Shown here: positions 9,041-18,285 of the stretch, one piece after another
How the letters are laid out: each line of letters opens with the position of its first letter
Position numbering within the stretch: position 1 is the stretch's first letter
Source: Bacteroidota bacterium
GTDB lineage: Bacteria > Bacteroidota > Bacteroidia > B-17B0 > Aurantibacillaceae
Assembly (NCBI GenBank): GCA_016702705.1
Contig: JADJDM010000015.1
Location: forward strand, 1-64,000
Direction: 5' to 3'
Length of the DNA stretch: 64,000 bases
Notes under the pieces: generated by a model
What the model was told of the DNA's origin: nothing
What the model saw: only the letters and a program-made list of their open reading frames with translations
The model's database searches: none
Position numbers and translations under genes: made by a program

Positions 9041-11140
9041 TTATACTATCGGTGTTGGTCCTGTTGGTGGAGGCGTTGTGTGGTTGTGATTTTCATCTGC
9101 AACTTTTTCAACTACTTCTTCCTTCACTGGCTCTTCCTTATCAAAAGGACGTTTACCAAATATTACTTCTAAATCATCTCTAAAAATAACTTCCTTCTCA
9201 AGCAATTGCTCTGCGAGTTTTGTCAGTTTATCTTTATTGTTCATTAAAATTTCTTTTGTTCTGAAGTAAGCTTCATCAATCATTTTCTTAACCTCAAAAT
9301 CAATTACCTCAGCTTGATGCTCGCTATATGGTTTACCAAATGAGTATTCTGATTGCCCCGTTGAATCGTAATAACTTACGTTTCCAACTTGGTCATTTAA
9401 TCCATAATATACAATACTTGCGTAAGCTTGCTTAGTAATTTTTTCCAAATCGCTTAATGCACCTGTAGATACTTTTCCGAAAATAATTTCTTCAGCAGCT
9501 CTACCGCCTAATGCAGCACACATTTCATCCATGATTTGCTCACGTGTTGTAATTTGGCGCTCATCTGGTAAATACCAAGCAGCACCTAACGAACGTCCAC
9601 GAGGAACAATGGTTACTTTAACCAATGGTGAAGCATGCTCCACTAACCAACTCACTGTTGCGTGACCTGATTCGTGGAAAGCAATAACACGTTTTTCGTG
9701 TGGAGTAATGATTTTGTTTTTCTTTTCTAAACCACCAATAATTCTATCCACTGCATCTAAGAAATCTTGTTTCTCAATAAACTTCTTATCCTTACGTGCT
9801 GCAATTAAAGCTGCCTCGTTACAAATGTTTGCAATATCTGCTCCACTGAATCCCGGAGTTTGTTTAGCCAAGAAATCGATATCAATATTCTCTTCTAATT
9901 TCAATGGTTTTAAATGCACCAAGAAAATTTCTTTACGCTCATTAACATCTGGAAGGTCAACAAAAATTTGTCTATCAAAACGACCTGGACGAAGTAAGGC
10001 TTTATCTAAAATATCAGCACGGTTAGTAGCTGCTAAAATAATTACACCACTATTTGTTCCAAAACCATCCATCTCAGTTAACAACTGATTTAATGTATTT
10101 TCACGCTCATCGTTTGCACCTTGTGCAGGGTTTTTACCACGCGCTCTACCAATTGCATCAATCTCATCAATAAACACAATACAAGGCGATTTTTCTTTTG
10201 CTTGGCGGAACAAATCACGCACACGGGATGCACCAACACCCACAAACATCTCAACGAAATCAGAACCTGATAACGAGAAGAAAGGAACTTTTGCTTCACC
10301 TGCAACTGCTTTTGCAATTAAGGTTTTACCAGTACCCGGAGGACCAATTAACAATGCACCTTTAAGGATTTTAGCTCCAAGGTCAGTATATTTTTTAGGG
10401 CTCTTAAGGAAATCTACAATTTCTTTAATCTCCACTTTTGCACCTTCTAAACCTGCAACATCGTTAAATGTAATTTGCACGTTAGTGTCTTTATCAAACA
10501 AGACAGCTTTTGAACGACCAATGTTGAAGATTTGACCTCCACCACCCGGTCCACTCATACGGCGCATAATGATAATCCAAATGAAAATCATTAACCCAAT
10601 TGGAAGTATCCAACTGAACAAATGATCAGTCCAATCTGTTCTTCTTTCGTTTGAAGGCCAAACTTTTGCGTTAAGTGAATCCTTTTGAACATCCTTCACT
10701 TGATTAATGAAGAATTCCTTACTTGCAAAATTAACTTGGAAGTGAGGCCCGCTATATTCTTTTTTGAAAACTGGCTTGGTAGTTTTAGCATCAACAAAGT
10801 GTTTATTCAAACTATCCTTGTTCATGTATACCTCAGCAGCTTCATCATTAACGATAACAACCTTTGTTACCCATCCTTTTGAAAGATAAGAATCAAATTT
10901 TGCTTGGTCTATAATTTCCCAACGTGCTGCGTTAAAGCCACCACCAAACATGGTAAAAGCTAGTAAACCAACAACAACAATTGCGTAAATCCAGTAAAAA
11001 TTAAATGAATTTTTTGGAGGTCCGCCACCTGGCCCGTTTGGTTTTTTGTTAGAGAAACGTTCGCGCATCTTTTCGAATTGCTGCTTTCTCTCTTCATCTG
11101 TATTCGGTTTATTATCCGAATTTTTTGTCTCTTCGCTCAT
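9041..11140 (-). CDS. ftsH: ATP-dependent zinc metalloprotease FtsH
   Basis: A 699-residue membrane-anchored AAA+ protease that degrades misfolded membrane proteins and regulators. Visible parts in order: charged cytoplasmic N-terminus rich in Gly/Pro, TM1 (about 48-66), periplasmic domain, TM2 (about 172-190), AAA domain with Walker A GPPGTGKT (about 265) and Walker B FIDEID, second region of homology ATNRADILDKALLRPGRFDR, then the zinc site HESGH (about 485) and the remaining M41 domain. The C-terminal tail is Pro/Thr/His-rich. It follows rsfS by 27 bp, likely one transcript, as often seen in this phylum. Confidence 0.97.
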   Translation of the reverse strand: MSEETKNSDNKPNTDEERKQQFEKMRERFSNKKPNGPGGGPPKNSFNFYWIYAIVVVGLLAFTMFGGGFNAARWEIIDQAKFDSYLSKGWVTKVVIVNDEAAEVYMNKDSLNKHFVDAKTTKPVFKKEYSGPHFQVNFASKEFFINQVKDVQKDSLNAKVWPSNERRTDWTDHLFSWILPIGLMIFIWIIIMRRMSGPGGGGQIFNIGRSKAVLFDKDTNVQITFNDVAGLEGAKVEIKEIVDFLKSPKKYTDLGAKILKGALLIGPPGTGKTLIAKAVAGEAKVPFFSLSGSDFVEMFVGVGASRVRDLFRQAKEKSPCIVFIDEIDAIGRARGKNPAQGANDERENTLNQLLTEMDGFGTNSGVIILAATNRADILDKALLRPGRFDRQIFVDLPDVNERKEIFLVHLKPLKLEENIDIDFLAKQTPGFSGADIANICNEAALIAARKDKKFIEKQDFLDAVDRIIGGLEKKNKIITPHEKRVIAFHESGHATVSWLVEHASPLVKVTIVPRGRSLGAAWYLPDERQITTREQIMDEMCAALGGRAAEEIIFGKVSTGALSDLEKITKQAYASIVYYGLNDQVGNVSYYDSTGQSEYSFGKPYSEHQAEVIDFEVKKMIDEAYFRTKEILMNNKDKLTKLAEQLLEKEVIFRDDLEVIFGKRPFDKEEPVKEEVVEKVADENHNHTTPPPTGPTPIV

Positions 11141-11167
11141 CTGAATATCTTAAAATCTAAATTTCTC

Positions 11168-11842
11168 TTAGTCAATAGTTGTAATTTCAGCATCTGCCCA
11201 AAGCGCTTCGATATTATAAAACTCTCTGATTTCTTTTTGGAAAATGTGAACTACAATGTTTATGTAATCAACAATAATCCACTCACCTACTTGGTGACCT
11301 TCGCTATGGTATGCTTTTTCTCCTGTTTTTTTCGAAACAACAAATTCTACTGAATCAGCAATTGCATCCACATGTGTTCTCGACTCTGCATCAGCAACAA
11401 CAAAATAATCTGCCACGCTGTTACCTAAGCCAGTCATATCCATAATGGTAATGCCTTTTGCTTTCTTTTCTTGTAAACCTTCAATGATTGCATCAAGCAA
11501 AGTAGTATTCTCATTTTTAGATCTACTCTTTACAGGCTTTTTGGTTTTATTTTTAGGACTTGAATTTATAATGCGATTAGCTTCGCGTTGCGCAGCTTCC
11601 TTTTCATCCAGTTCTTTCTTTGTTACTTTCTTAGCGCCCGCCTTTTTTGCAGGAGCTAATTTTTTAACCCCTTTTTTCTTAGTAGTTGGAGCTTTCCTTC
11701 CTAATGTAGCTAAACCAGTTTTAGCATCTTTTTTAGGTGCAGTTTTTTTTGCTGCTGCCTTTTTTGCAGTCGCTTTCTTCGGAGCTGCTTTCTTTGCAGC
11801 ACTTGCTTTTTTTGGTGCCGCCTTTTTGATTGTTTTTGCCAT
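11168..11842 (-). CDS. rsfS: Ribosomal silencing factor RsfS with a histone-H1-like N-terminal extension
   Basis: Residues from about 113 to 224 form a normal RsfS/YbeB domain (LLDAIIEGLQEKKAKGITIM, VADYFVVADAESRTHVDAIA, YHSEGHQVGEWIIVDYINIV, FYNIEALWADA), which binds uL14 and stops subunit joining in starvation. The first 110 residues are an added tail of Lys, Ala, Pro and Thr with repeats such as KKAAPKK and AKKAAAKK, like bacterial histone-H1 homologues. Family members are normally about 110-140 residues. The tail is in frame from ATG 11842, and no alternative start sits near the domain boundary, so the fusion looks real. Same transcript as ftsH, divergent from birA. Confidence 0.9.
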   Translation of the reverse strand: MAKTIKKAAPKKASAAKKAAPKKATAKKAAAKKTAPKKDAKTGLATLGRKAPTTKKKGVKKLAPAKKAGAKKVTKKELDEKEAAQREANRIINSSPKNKTKKPVKSRSKNENTTLLDAIIEGLQEKKAKGITIMDMTGLGNSVADYFVVADAESRTHVDAIADSVEFVVSKKTGEKAYHSEGHQVGEWIIVDYINIVVHIFQKEIREFYNIEALWADAEITTID

Positions 11843-11896
11843 ATAAAATAATTGCGGACTCCCGCTAAAATAAACCTTAAAATTACGCTATTTTAA

Positions 11897-11927
11897 TTGG
11901 TTTGCACAAAAAAAATCGATTCTTTTG
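11897..11927 (+). promoter_or_regulatory. Possible promoter of birA
   Basis: TTG (11897-11899), 20 bp, then TTCTTTTG (11920-11927), a near match to TAnnTTTG with T for A. It lies 10 bp before the ATG. Confidence 0.35.
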
Positions 11928-11937
11928 TGATTAATTA

Positions 11938-12705
11938 ATGGATACGTTATTTATAGGTAGAAATATTATTCGTTTAACTGAGACTGACTCGACCAATAGC
12001 TATGCCAAGGCCTTGTTAAAAGACGTTAAAGCGCCAGAAGGGACAATAGTTCTTGCTGAAACGCAAACTAATGGGCGAGGTCAATGGGGAAGCACATGGA
12101 TAGCTGAACCATTAGCAAACATTACTTGTTCACTTATTATTGCCCCCACTTTTTTAAACCCCGAGAACCATTTTTTAATTAGTAAAATAACTGCATTGGC
12201 AATAAAAAGGGCATTGGCAGAGATGCTGCCAAGTAGCAATTATGACATAAAAATAAAATGGCCGAATGACATTTTAGTCAATAATAAAAAAATAGCGGGA
12301 ATACTAATTGAAAATATTTTAAGAGCTAATCAACTATCAAATTGTATTATTGGATTTGGCATAAACGTTAACCAGGAAGAATTTCAAAGCTTAAATGATA
12401 AAGCATGCTCGATAAAAACTTGCTTAAAAACAGATACCGACAAGGAAGCTTTACTAGCGAAAGTTTGTAGTCATTTTGAGGCTTTATATTTGAAACTAAA
12501 GGCTTACAAGTATGAAGAAGTAAACAAAGCATATTTGAAAGAACTTCTATTTTACGGGCAAATATTTAATTATAACGAAACTATTGCTATGCGTAAACAA
12601 AGCGGGGCAATTGAAAATGTAGCCGACAATGGTGAAATACACATTAGAAAAAGTGATGGCACTTTAATGAAATACCTGATGAAAGAAATCAGTTACGGTT
12701 ATTAA
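11938..12705 (+). CDS. birA: Biotin--[acetyl-CoA-carboxylase] ligase
   Basis: A 255-residue class I biotin protein ligase (no N-terminal DNA-binding domain), which activates biotin as biotinyl-AMP and attaches it to the carrier of biotin carboxylases. Motifs seen: ETDSTNSYAK, the adenylate loop TNGRGQWGSTW (GRGQWG in place of the common GRGRRG), IKWPNDILVN, KKIAGILIE and GFGINVNQ. A short C-terminal SH3-like domain follows. Lacking the helix-turn-helix, it cannot be a BirA-type repressor. Divergent from rsfS with 95 bp between. Confidence 0.93.
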   Translation: MDTLFIGRNIIRLTETDSTNSYAKALLKDVKAPEGTIVLAETQTNGRGQWGSTWIAEPLANITCSLIIAPTFLNPENHFLISKITALAIKRALAEMLPSSNYDIKIKWPNDILVNNKKIAGILIENILRANQLSNCIIGFGINVNQEEFQSLNDKACSIKTCLKTDTDKEALLAKVCSHFEALYLKLKAYKYEEVNKAYLKELLFYGQIFNYNETIAMRKQSGAIENVADNGEIHIRKSDGTLMKYLMKEISYGY

Positions 12706-12712
12706 TTTCAAC

Positions 12713-13120
12713 TTAATCTATCATTTTCTCTATATTCTTAAACAACAGGCTATGTTGCTTTTTAAATATTTTACTCATTATAAATTTTACTGGGAGAATT
12801 GATTTGAAGGTAGTTTTTTCTTCAATGATGGTTTGGTTTCCAGACATACTTAATTGAAAGTGCATTACTATTCTAACCGTTTTTTTCACAACTGCACTAT
12901 AGGTAACTACAGCCTTTTGAGTATCAGATTTTATTACAACTGGATAAGTAAATGAAAAAGGAATAAATCCCATTTTTAGTGTTTCATAAACCAAATAATC
13001 ATCTCCTCCTTTTGGATCAAGCTTAGTAATTACGGGGTGTACAGAAACAAACTTATTAGTATCGGTTAAATAAGTAATGACATCACTAATGGGTTTATTT
13101 ACTATAAATTTTAAGTTCAT
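12713..13120 (-). CDS. SRPBCC (START/Bet v1 fold) family protein
   Basis: A 135-residue single-domain protein with the polyketide-cyclase/START layout: NLKFIVNKPISDVITYLTDTNKFVSVHP at the start (strand, then two short helices), a set of strands and a long C-terminal helix (KQHSLLFKNIEKMID). Such proteins bind hydrophobic ligands; no specific role can be read. It follows the SDR gene by 32 bp on the same strand, so the two are probably cotranscribed. Confidence 0.6.
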   Translation of the reverse strand: MNLKFIVNKPISDVITYLTDTNKFVSVHPVITKLDPKGGDDYLVYETLKMGFIPFSFTYPVVIKSDTQKAVVTYSAVVKKTVRIVMHFQLSMSGNQTIIEEKTTFKSILPVKFIMSKIFKKQHSLLFKNIEKMID

Positions 13121-13152
13121 TTTCTAAAAACTTTATACCCAAAACTATTTTC

Positions 13153-13902
13153 TTACTTTCTAATTGTGTTTGTAGCTGTGGCTTGAGCTGTTGGCATAAT
13201 AATTAACTCATTAATATTTACATGAGCCGGCCTAGTTGCAGTCCAATAAATAGTTTCGGCAATATCTTCGGGAGTTAATGGATTGAATCCTTCATATACC
13301 TTCTTTGCTTTTTCCTCATCTCCGTGAAAACGAACAACAGAAAATTCGGTTTCAATCATTCCTGGATTAATAGAGGTAACTTTAATTCCGTGTGGTAATA
13401 AATCAATTCGCATTCCTTTGTTTAAAGCATCCACTGCGTGTTTAGTTGCACAGTAAACATTTCCATTTGCATAAACCTCTTTACCTGCAATAGAGCCGAT
13501 ATTTATGATGTGCCCCTTTTTACTTTCAACCATTAAAGGAGCAATTTCGCGCGTTATGTATAACAAACCTTTTACATTGGTATCAATCATCTTTTCCCAA
13601 TCATCAATATCTCCATCCTGTATAGTTGATAATCCAGATGCTAGGCCTGCATTATTTACAAGAATATCAATTTGTTTCATTTCTGAAGGAATAGAAGCAA
13701 TTGCAGCTTTTACCTCATTTAATTTACGGATATCAAAACATAAACTAAGCACCTTTACTCCTAGTTTCTCCAAATCTTGCTTAACATCTTGAAGTCTTTC
13801 AGAACGCCTACCTGTTATAATTAAATCATAACCGTGTTTTGCAAATAACTCAGCTGTAGCCTTACCTATACCCGAAGTTGCCCCTGTAATTAATACTAAC
13901 AT
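13153..13902 (-). CDS. Short-chain dehydrogenase/reductase, YdfG-like
   Basis: A 249-residue classical SDR. Seen are the cofactor motif TGATSGIGKA (residues 6-15), GRRSERL after strand 2, which favours NADP(H), NNAG, the catalytic Ser in INIGSIAGKE, and YCATK with the catalytic Tyr and Lys. The C-terminal half (NPGMIETEFS, PLTPEDIAETIYW) is closest to the YdfG/serine 3-dehydrogenase group, enzymes that oxidise 3-hydroxy acids or reduce malonic semialdehyde. Substrate is an inference. It lies 20 bp downstream of the permease gene. Confidence 0.88.
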   Translation of the reverse strand: MLVLITGATSGIGKATAELFAKHGYDLIITGRRSERLQDVKQDLEKLGVKVLSLCFDIRKLNEVKAAIASIPSEMKQIDILVNNAGLASGLSTIQDGDIDDWEKMIDTNVKGLLYITREIAPLMVESKKGHIINIGSIAGKEVYANGNVYCATKHAVDALNKGMRIDLLPHGIKVTSINPGMIETEFSVVRFHGDEEKAKKVYEGFNPLTPEDIAETIYWTATRPAHVNINELIIMPTAQATATNTIRK

Positions 13903-13922
13903 AAATATAAAACGAAATTAAA

Positions 13923-15848
13923 TTAAGCTTTTGCTTTCGCAAGTTTGCTGTTTTTTCTACTGTATCCAAAATAGATAACCAAACCTACCAATAACCAAAT
14001 ACCAAAACCTGTCCAGTTTGAAATTCCAAGCTCTGCCATCATGTATAAGCAACATACTAAGCCCAACAATGGAATAAGTGATAAGTTACTTCTAAACGAC
14101 CAAACAGCAAGTGCAAATGAAATTAAAATAAATATCCACATTGGAATTTTATGTTTAAATAAATCCCAACCTGATTGGTATTTTAATGATTGGTCGATTG
14201 GCAAAGCATCTACAAAAGGCGCATATTTATCAGCGTCTAAAGTACTCATGTATGTTTCTAAATCGCCATTGCATGCATCAAACACAACACTATCTTTACT
14301 ATTCACTAAAGCCTTTAATTCAGCGCTTTTGGGTTCATCTAATGATGTAACTATAGTTGCCGCATCATTCATTTTGTTTTGGTTAGTTAAGAAAGCCATT
14401 GTTTCGGTTTTCTTAGAGGTAAATGCAAAAGCAATCACTCCAACCAATAAAAGCGGGGCAATAAATTTTGAATTGATATAAGGTGTTTTGAATTTACCAC
14501 GTGGAATATCCTTTTTGTTTTGCATTACAAGTACTCCGCCACACACTAAAACAAAGGCAAATAAAGTTCCTATACTGCACAAATCAGTTACCATAGTTAG
14601 GTTAAGAAATAATGCTGGCACAGCCACTACAAAGCCTGTTACAACCGTTGAAAAAGAAGGTGTACGATATTTTGGATGCACTCTAGCAAATGCTTTTGGC
14701 AATAAACCATCTCTACTCATACTCATCCAAATACGTGGTTGTCCCATTTGGAAAACCAATAAAACACTTGCCATTGCTACTACAGCACTAACAGCAATAA
14801 TTCCTGACATCCATTTTAAATCTAATTTTTCGAACACAAAAGCAAGCGGGTCACCAACGTTTAACTGACTATAACTTACCATTCCTGTTAAAATCAAAGC
14901 AATAATTACATAAAGAACAGTACAAATAATAATTGCCCACATCATGCCTCGAGGCAAATCTCGTTGAGGATCTTTACACTCTTCCGCTGTTGTAGAAATA
15001 GCATCAAAACCAATATATGCAAAGAAAACGGCGGACACACCTTTTAAAATACCCGATACTCCATTAGGTGCAAAAGGACTCCAATTATCCGTATCAACAT
15101 AAAAAATTCCAACTGCAATAACTAATAAAATTATACAAAGCTTTATTACAACCATTAAATTGCTTGCATTCTTTGATTCTTTCATTCCTCTATAAACTAA
15201 CCATGTAATGAGAACTATGATTAATAAAGCAGGTAAATCAGCAATTAAATGAAAGGAACCAATTGTTGGAGAAGTTGTCCAAGCTGTATATGCAGATTGC
15301 ATACCTGCATCCAGATTTGCAAATTGTTTCCCGCTATCCATTAATGCTTTTGCTTTATCAAAACCATTAGATGCAGTTAAGTAATCCATTTGAATCCATT
15401 GCGGAAGATGGATACCTCCACTATCCAGCAAACCGGTAAAATAATCGCTCCACGAAATGGCAACGGTAATATTACCAATTGCATATTCCATGATTAAGGC
15501 CCAACCAATAATCCAAGCAATTAACTCTCCAAATGCAACATAAGAATAAGTGTAAGCACTTCCTGAAACTGGAACCATCGACGCGAATTCGGCATAAGCA
15601 AAAGCAGCAAAACCACAGGCAACAGCTGTAAATAAGAATAAGAAAATAACAGCCGGTCCGCCATCTGAACTGGCTTTACCAATGGTACTAAATATACCTG
15701 CGCCAATAATTGCAGCAATACCAAAGGCAGTTAAATCCCTTACCCCTAAATGTTTTCCAAGCGAACCATGACCTTCTGCGCCATCTTTTTCAACTTGCTT
15801 TAAAATATCGTGAACAGATTTTTTTCTGAATAAACTTTTAAAACTCAT
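13923..15848 (-). CDS. APC-family amino acid permease with two large extra loops
   Basis: A 641-residue transporter of the cationic amino acid (CAT) branch of APC. The N-terminus DLTAFGIAAIIGAGIFSTIG holds the unwound helix-1 GAGIF substrate motif, and GFDAISTTAEECKDPQRDLP is the family's helix 6-7 signature. Two soluble inserts make it longer than the usual 450-550: one of about 70 residues after helix 3 and one of about 100 residues near the C-terminus with several acidic residues and one Cys. Function as amino acid uptake is firm; the substrate is not known. The -7 element lies 5 bp before the ATG, so the mRNA is nearly leaderless. Confidence 0.88.
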   Translation of the reverse strand: MSFKSLFRKKSVHDILKQVEKDGAEGHGSLGKHLGVRDLTAFGIAAIIGAGIFSTIGKASSDGGPAVIFLFLFTAVACGFAAFAYAEFASMVPVSGSAYTYSYVAFGELIAWIIGWALIMEYAIGNITVAISWSDYFTGLLDSGGIHLPQWIQMDYLTASNGFDKAKALMDSGKQFANLDAGMQSAYTAWTTSPTIGSFHLIADLPALLIIVLITWLVYRGMKESKNASNLMVVIKLCIILLVIAVGIFYVDTDNWSPFAPNGVSGILKGVSAVFFAYIGFDAISTTAEECKDPQRDLPRGMMWAIIICTVLYVIIALILTGMVSYSQLNVGDPLAFVFEKLDLKWMSGIIAVSAVVAMASVLLVFQMGQPRIWMSMSRDGLLPKAFARVHPKYRTPSFSTVVTGFVVAVPALFLNLTMVTDLCSIGTLFAFVLVCGGVLVMQNKKDIPRGKFKTPYINSKFIAPLLLVGVIAFAFTSKKTETMAFLTNQNKMNDAATIVTSLDEPKSAELKALVNSKDSVVFDACNGDLETYMSTLDADKYAPFVDALPIDQSLKYQSGWDLFKHKIPMWIFILISFALAVWSFRSNLSLIPLLGLVCCLYMMAELGISNWTGFGIWLLVGLVIYFGYSRKNSKLAKAKA

Positions 15849-15853
15849 AGAAA

Positions 15854-15861
15854 CAAATGTA
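15854..15861 (-). promoter_or_regulatory. -7 promoter element of the permease gene
   Basis: The minus strand reads TACATTTG followed by five bases and the ATG at 15848. Confidence 0.5.
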
Positions 15862-15881
15862 GGAATATTTTTTATTCTAAA

Positions 15882-15962
15882 GTCGTTAGTCCAATAGTTA
15901 GCTAGTCGTTAGTCTTTTTGGTTAATTATTCAATAAAATTGGGCGACTAGCCGACTAACGAC
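15882..15962. repeat. Intergenic inverted repeat
   Basis: GTCGTTAGTC (15882-15891) and GCTAGTCG (15901-15908) are complementary to GACTAACGAC (15953-15962) and CGACTAGC (15944-15951). GTCGTTAGTC-like sequence also recurs directly at 15905-15914. It resembles a small REP-type palindrome; no T run follows. Confidence 0.55.
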
Positions 15963-16058
15963 TCATTATTGCAAAATTTTGAATTGAAAACAAATTATTT
16001 CATGCCCCGCTGTAACTTTTCCTTTTCGCGGTGCGTCTTATTACAAAATCAGGCCGAT

Positions 16059-16085
16059 TATGCTTCGTCAAGCTCAGCATGACAG
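16059..16085. repeat. Dispersed CTTCG...GCTCAG intergenic repeat, copy 1
   Basis: TGCTTCGTCAAGCTCAGCAT is followed by GACAG. It shares the core CTTCGnC-n2-GCTCAG with a second copy at 31754-31778 and is the kind of short imperfect palindrome scattered between genes in many Bacteroidota. Confidence 0.5.
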
Positions 16086-16120
16086 AGGGAATAAAAAAAT
16101 AACTATTAAAAAGAAAAAAT

Positions 16121-17542
16121 ATGAAAAAAATAATTTACACACTAGCAATAAGTTTAAGCACAATAGCTTCATTTGCGCAAGTATCAGAAAAAAGAGAGCA
16201 TAAGGATTTTAATAAAATTCAAGCAGAAGGTGCTTCTAATATTATTTTAAAACAAGGAGAGCCATTTTCGGTGGAAGTAAAAGGTGACGAAAAAGACCTT
16301 AAAAACCTTATTACTGATGTGAACGGAACAACACTTTATGTTGGCACAAAAGGTAATATTGATGGTGAAATAAAAGTGTATGTAACAATGAAAGACCTCA
16401 GCTCAATTGTTTCTTCGGGAGCATCAGTAGTTACTAGCGACAGCAGCTTTACTTGCGACAAATTAAGTATAAATGCATCAGGAGCGTCAAAAGTAAAGCT
16501 TGATTTAATTGCAAAAGAAGTGCAAACCGTTCTTACAGGCGCATCAAATACTATTTTATCTGGCGCAGCTGAAGTGCATATATGTAGTATTTCAGGAGCA
16601 GCGTCTCTTAAATCTTATAAGTTAACAACAGTAAATTCAAACCTTACTGCTTCTGGAGCTTCATCAGCAAAAGTAAATGTAAATCAAAAATTTAATGCGG
16701 TTGCGTCAGGAGCAAGTAATGTAAAATACATTGGTGAACCTAGCGATAAAACCATTAATGCATCAGGTAGTGCAGAAGTGAAACAAGTTGATGCTGGTGA
16801 AACAAACATTAAATTAAATGATATTGATACAACTAAAATTAAATGGGGAAACAAAAAATACATGATTATTGATGAAGATGATGATAATGACTTTAATGTA
16901 AATTGGGATACGGATTTTCATCACTGGCAAGGCGTTGAGTTAAACTTAAATGGTTTGATGGGAGCTAACGGCAGTACAAGTTTACCTGCATCAGCAGAAC
17001 ACATGAGCATTAATTACGGTTTAAAATCACTATCGTGGAATTTAAATTTAATTGAAAAAGATTTCCATATCTACAAAGACTATGTGAATTTAGTAACTGG
17101 GATTGGCTTTGGATTTAATACCTACCAATTTAAAAATCCAATTCGTTTAAATCCTGATTCTTCTTTCACAAACTACTTCAAAGACTCAACTATTACATTT
17201 GATAAGAACAAATTAAAAACATCTTACGTTCAAATTCCATTGATGATTGAATTCAACACATCTAGCAAGCCTGGCAAAGCTGTTCATATTGCTGCTGGTG
17301 TAATTGGAGGATACAAATTAGGCTCAAAAACACTAAGAACGTATGAAATTAATGGTTATAAATTTGAAGAAAAAAGAAAAGACGATTATAACATTAATCC
17401 ATTTAAATTAGATGCTACAGTTAGAGTTGGTTATGGTGCCTTCACCATGTTTGGAACCTACTCATTAACTCCACTTTTTGAAAACAATAAAGGGCCTGCA
17501 TTAAATGCCTTTTCGGTTGGTGTAAGGATTGTTCCTTTCTAA
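16121..17542 (+). CDS. GIN-domain (DUF2807) protein fused to an outer-membrane beta-barrel-like domain
   Basis: A 473-residue exported protein with a signal peptide ending SFAQ (residue 20). Residues about 25-220 are a DUF2807 'head GIN' beta-helix, shown by the repeating SGAS/TGAS turns (SSGASVV, NASGASKV, LTGASNT, SGAASL, ASGASSA, ASGASNV). After an acidic linker (DEDDDND) the C-terminal 230 residues have alternating hydrophobic strands and end in VGVRIVPF, an outer-membrane barrel-like terminus. The GIN fold is found in Bacteroidota surface proteins; its function is not settled. The 270 bp before it hold two repeats and no clear promoter. Confidence 0.8.
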   Translation: MKKIIYTLAISLSTIASFAQVSEKREHKDFNKIQAEGASNIILKQGEPFSVEVKGDEKDLKNLITDVNGTTLYVGTKGNIDGEIKVYVTMKDLSSIVSSGASVVTSDSSFTCDKLSINASGASKVKLDLIAKEVQTVLTGASNTILSGAAEVHICSISGAASLKSYKLTTVNSNLTASGASSAKVNVNQKFNAVASGASNVKYIGEPSDKTINASGSAEVKQVDAGETNIKLNDIDTTKIKWGNKKYMIIDEDDDNDFNVNWDTDFHHWQGVELNLNGLMGANGSTSLPASAEHMSINYGLKSLSWNLNLIEKDFHIYKDYVNLVTGIGFGFNTYQFKNPIRLNPDSSFTNYFKDSTITFDKNKLKTSYVQIPLMIEFNTSSKPGKAVHIAAGVIGGYKLGSKTLRTYEINGYKFEEKRKDDYNINPFKLDATVRVGYGAFTMFGTYSLTPLFENNKGPALNAFSVGVRIVPF

Positions 17543-17568
17543 TAAGAATAATAATACTGATTCAGAGA

Positions 17569-18285
17569 TCAAACAATTGTTTTACCCTTACACACAACTA
17601 TATCAGAGCCTTCAGCCATAAAAACGCTTGAAGGCTTTTGATTTTTTAAGAATGCCCATTCTGCACCGTACACTTCAGAAAAATCACAATCAATGGCGTG
17701 ATCAATGTATTCTAATATATTCCAAGAAGGATGTTGAACTGCATACTCAGTCGTTTCGTTTTCATCTCCTGCATATCCCCAATAATGTTCGGTAATAAAT
17801 TCTTCTTTACTGCCTTTTTGTAGAGGATTTTTTTTCTCACTCGTTAAAAAAGAAATTGAATTTAAATTCGATTTATCTTTTCCCCACAAATAAGTATAAC
17901 GAGTATTCTCATTTTCAGTGCTATGATAATACGCAGTTTTCATAGTTTCATAATTCTCATTGTACAATGTATTTGCAATAAAACTAATTGCAGGTTTGCT
18001 TACAATTTCCTTAATAAAAACCACTCCCCTCCTATTCTCACCATTTGCATTATGCTTTACATAAAAACGCAAATTCACTTCTTCAAAATTCACATGAAAA
18101 GGGATCTTCATTCCAAGCACTTTAGTATTATTAAACATAAATGCAACAAGACTCACATAACATTTTCCTTCAAACAAATCGAGTTCTGTGTGCTTTGGCA
18201 AATAAGGCGCAAGAATAGCAGGGTCAACTTCGTAATTAGCCATTACTAAGTTATTCCAAGCTGCTTTTAAAAAAACTTTAGGCAT
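17569..18285 (-). CDS. YqjF family protein (DUF2071)
   Basis: A 238-residue DUF2071/YqjF protein, recognised from KAAWNNLVMANYEVDPAILAPYLP near the start (the usual W-x-x-L-x-M-x-N-Y), GKCYVSLVAFMFNNTKVLG and FEEVNLRFYVKHN. The family is soluble and of unknown activity. It overlaps the upstream GNAT gene by 8 bp on the same strand, so they are translationally linked. Confidence 0.82.
   Translation of the reverse strand: MPKVFLKAAWNNLVMANYEVDPAILAPYLPKHTELDLFEGKCYVSLVAFMFNNTKVLGMKIPFHVNFEEVNLRFYVKHNANGENRRGVVFIKEIVSKPAISFIANTLYNENYETMKTAYYHSTENENTRYTYLWGKDKSNLNSISFLTSEKKNPLQKGSKEEFITEHYWGYAGDENETTEYAVQHPSWNILEYIDHAIDCDFSEVYGAEWAFLKNQKPSSVFMAEGSDIVVCKGKTIV

Noticed and set aside
11445..11846. 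Plus-strand ORF rich in Phe, Ala and Leu
   Set aside because: It is the antisense of the Lys/Ala repeat tail of RsfS; composition explains the open frame.
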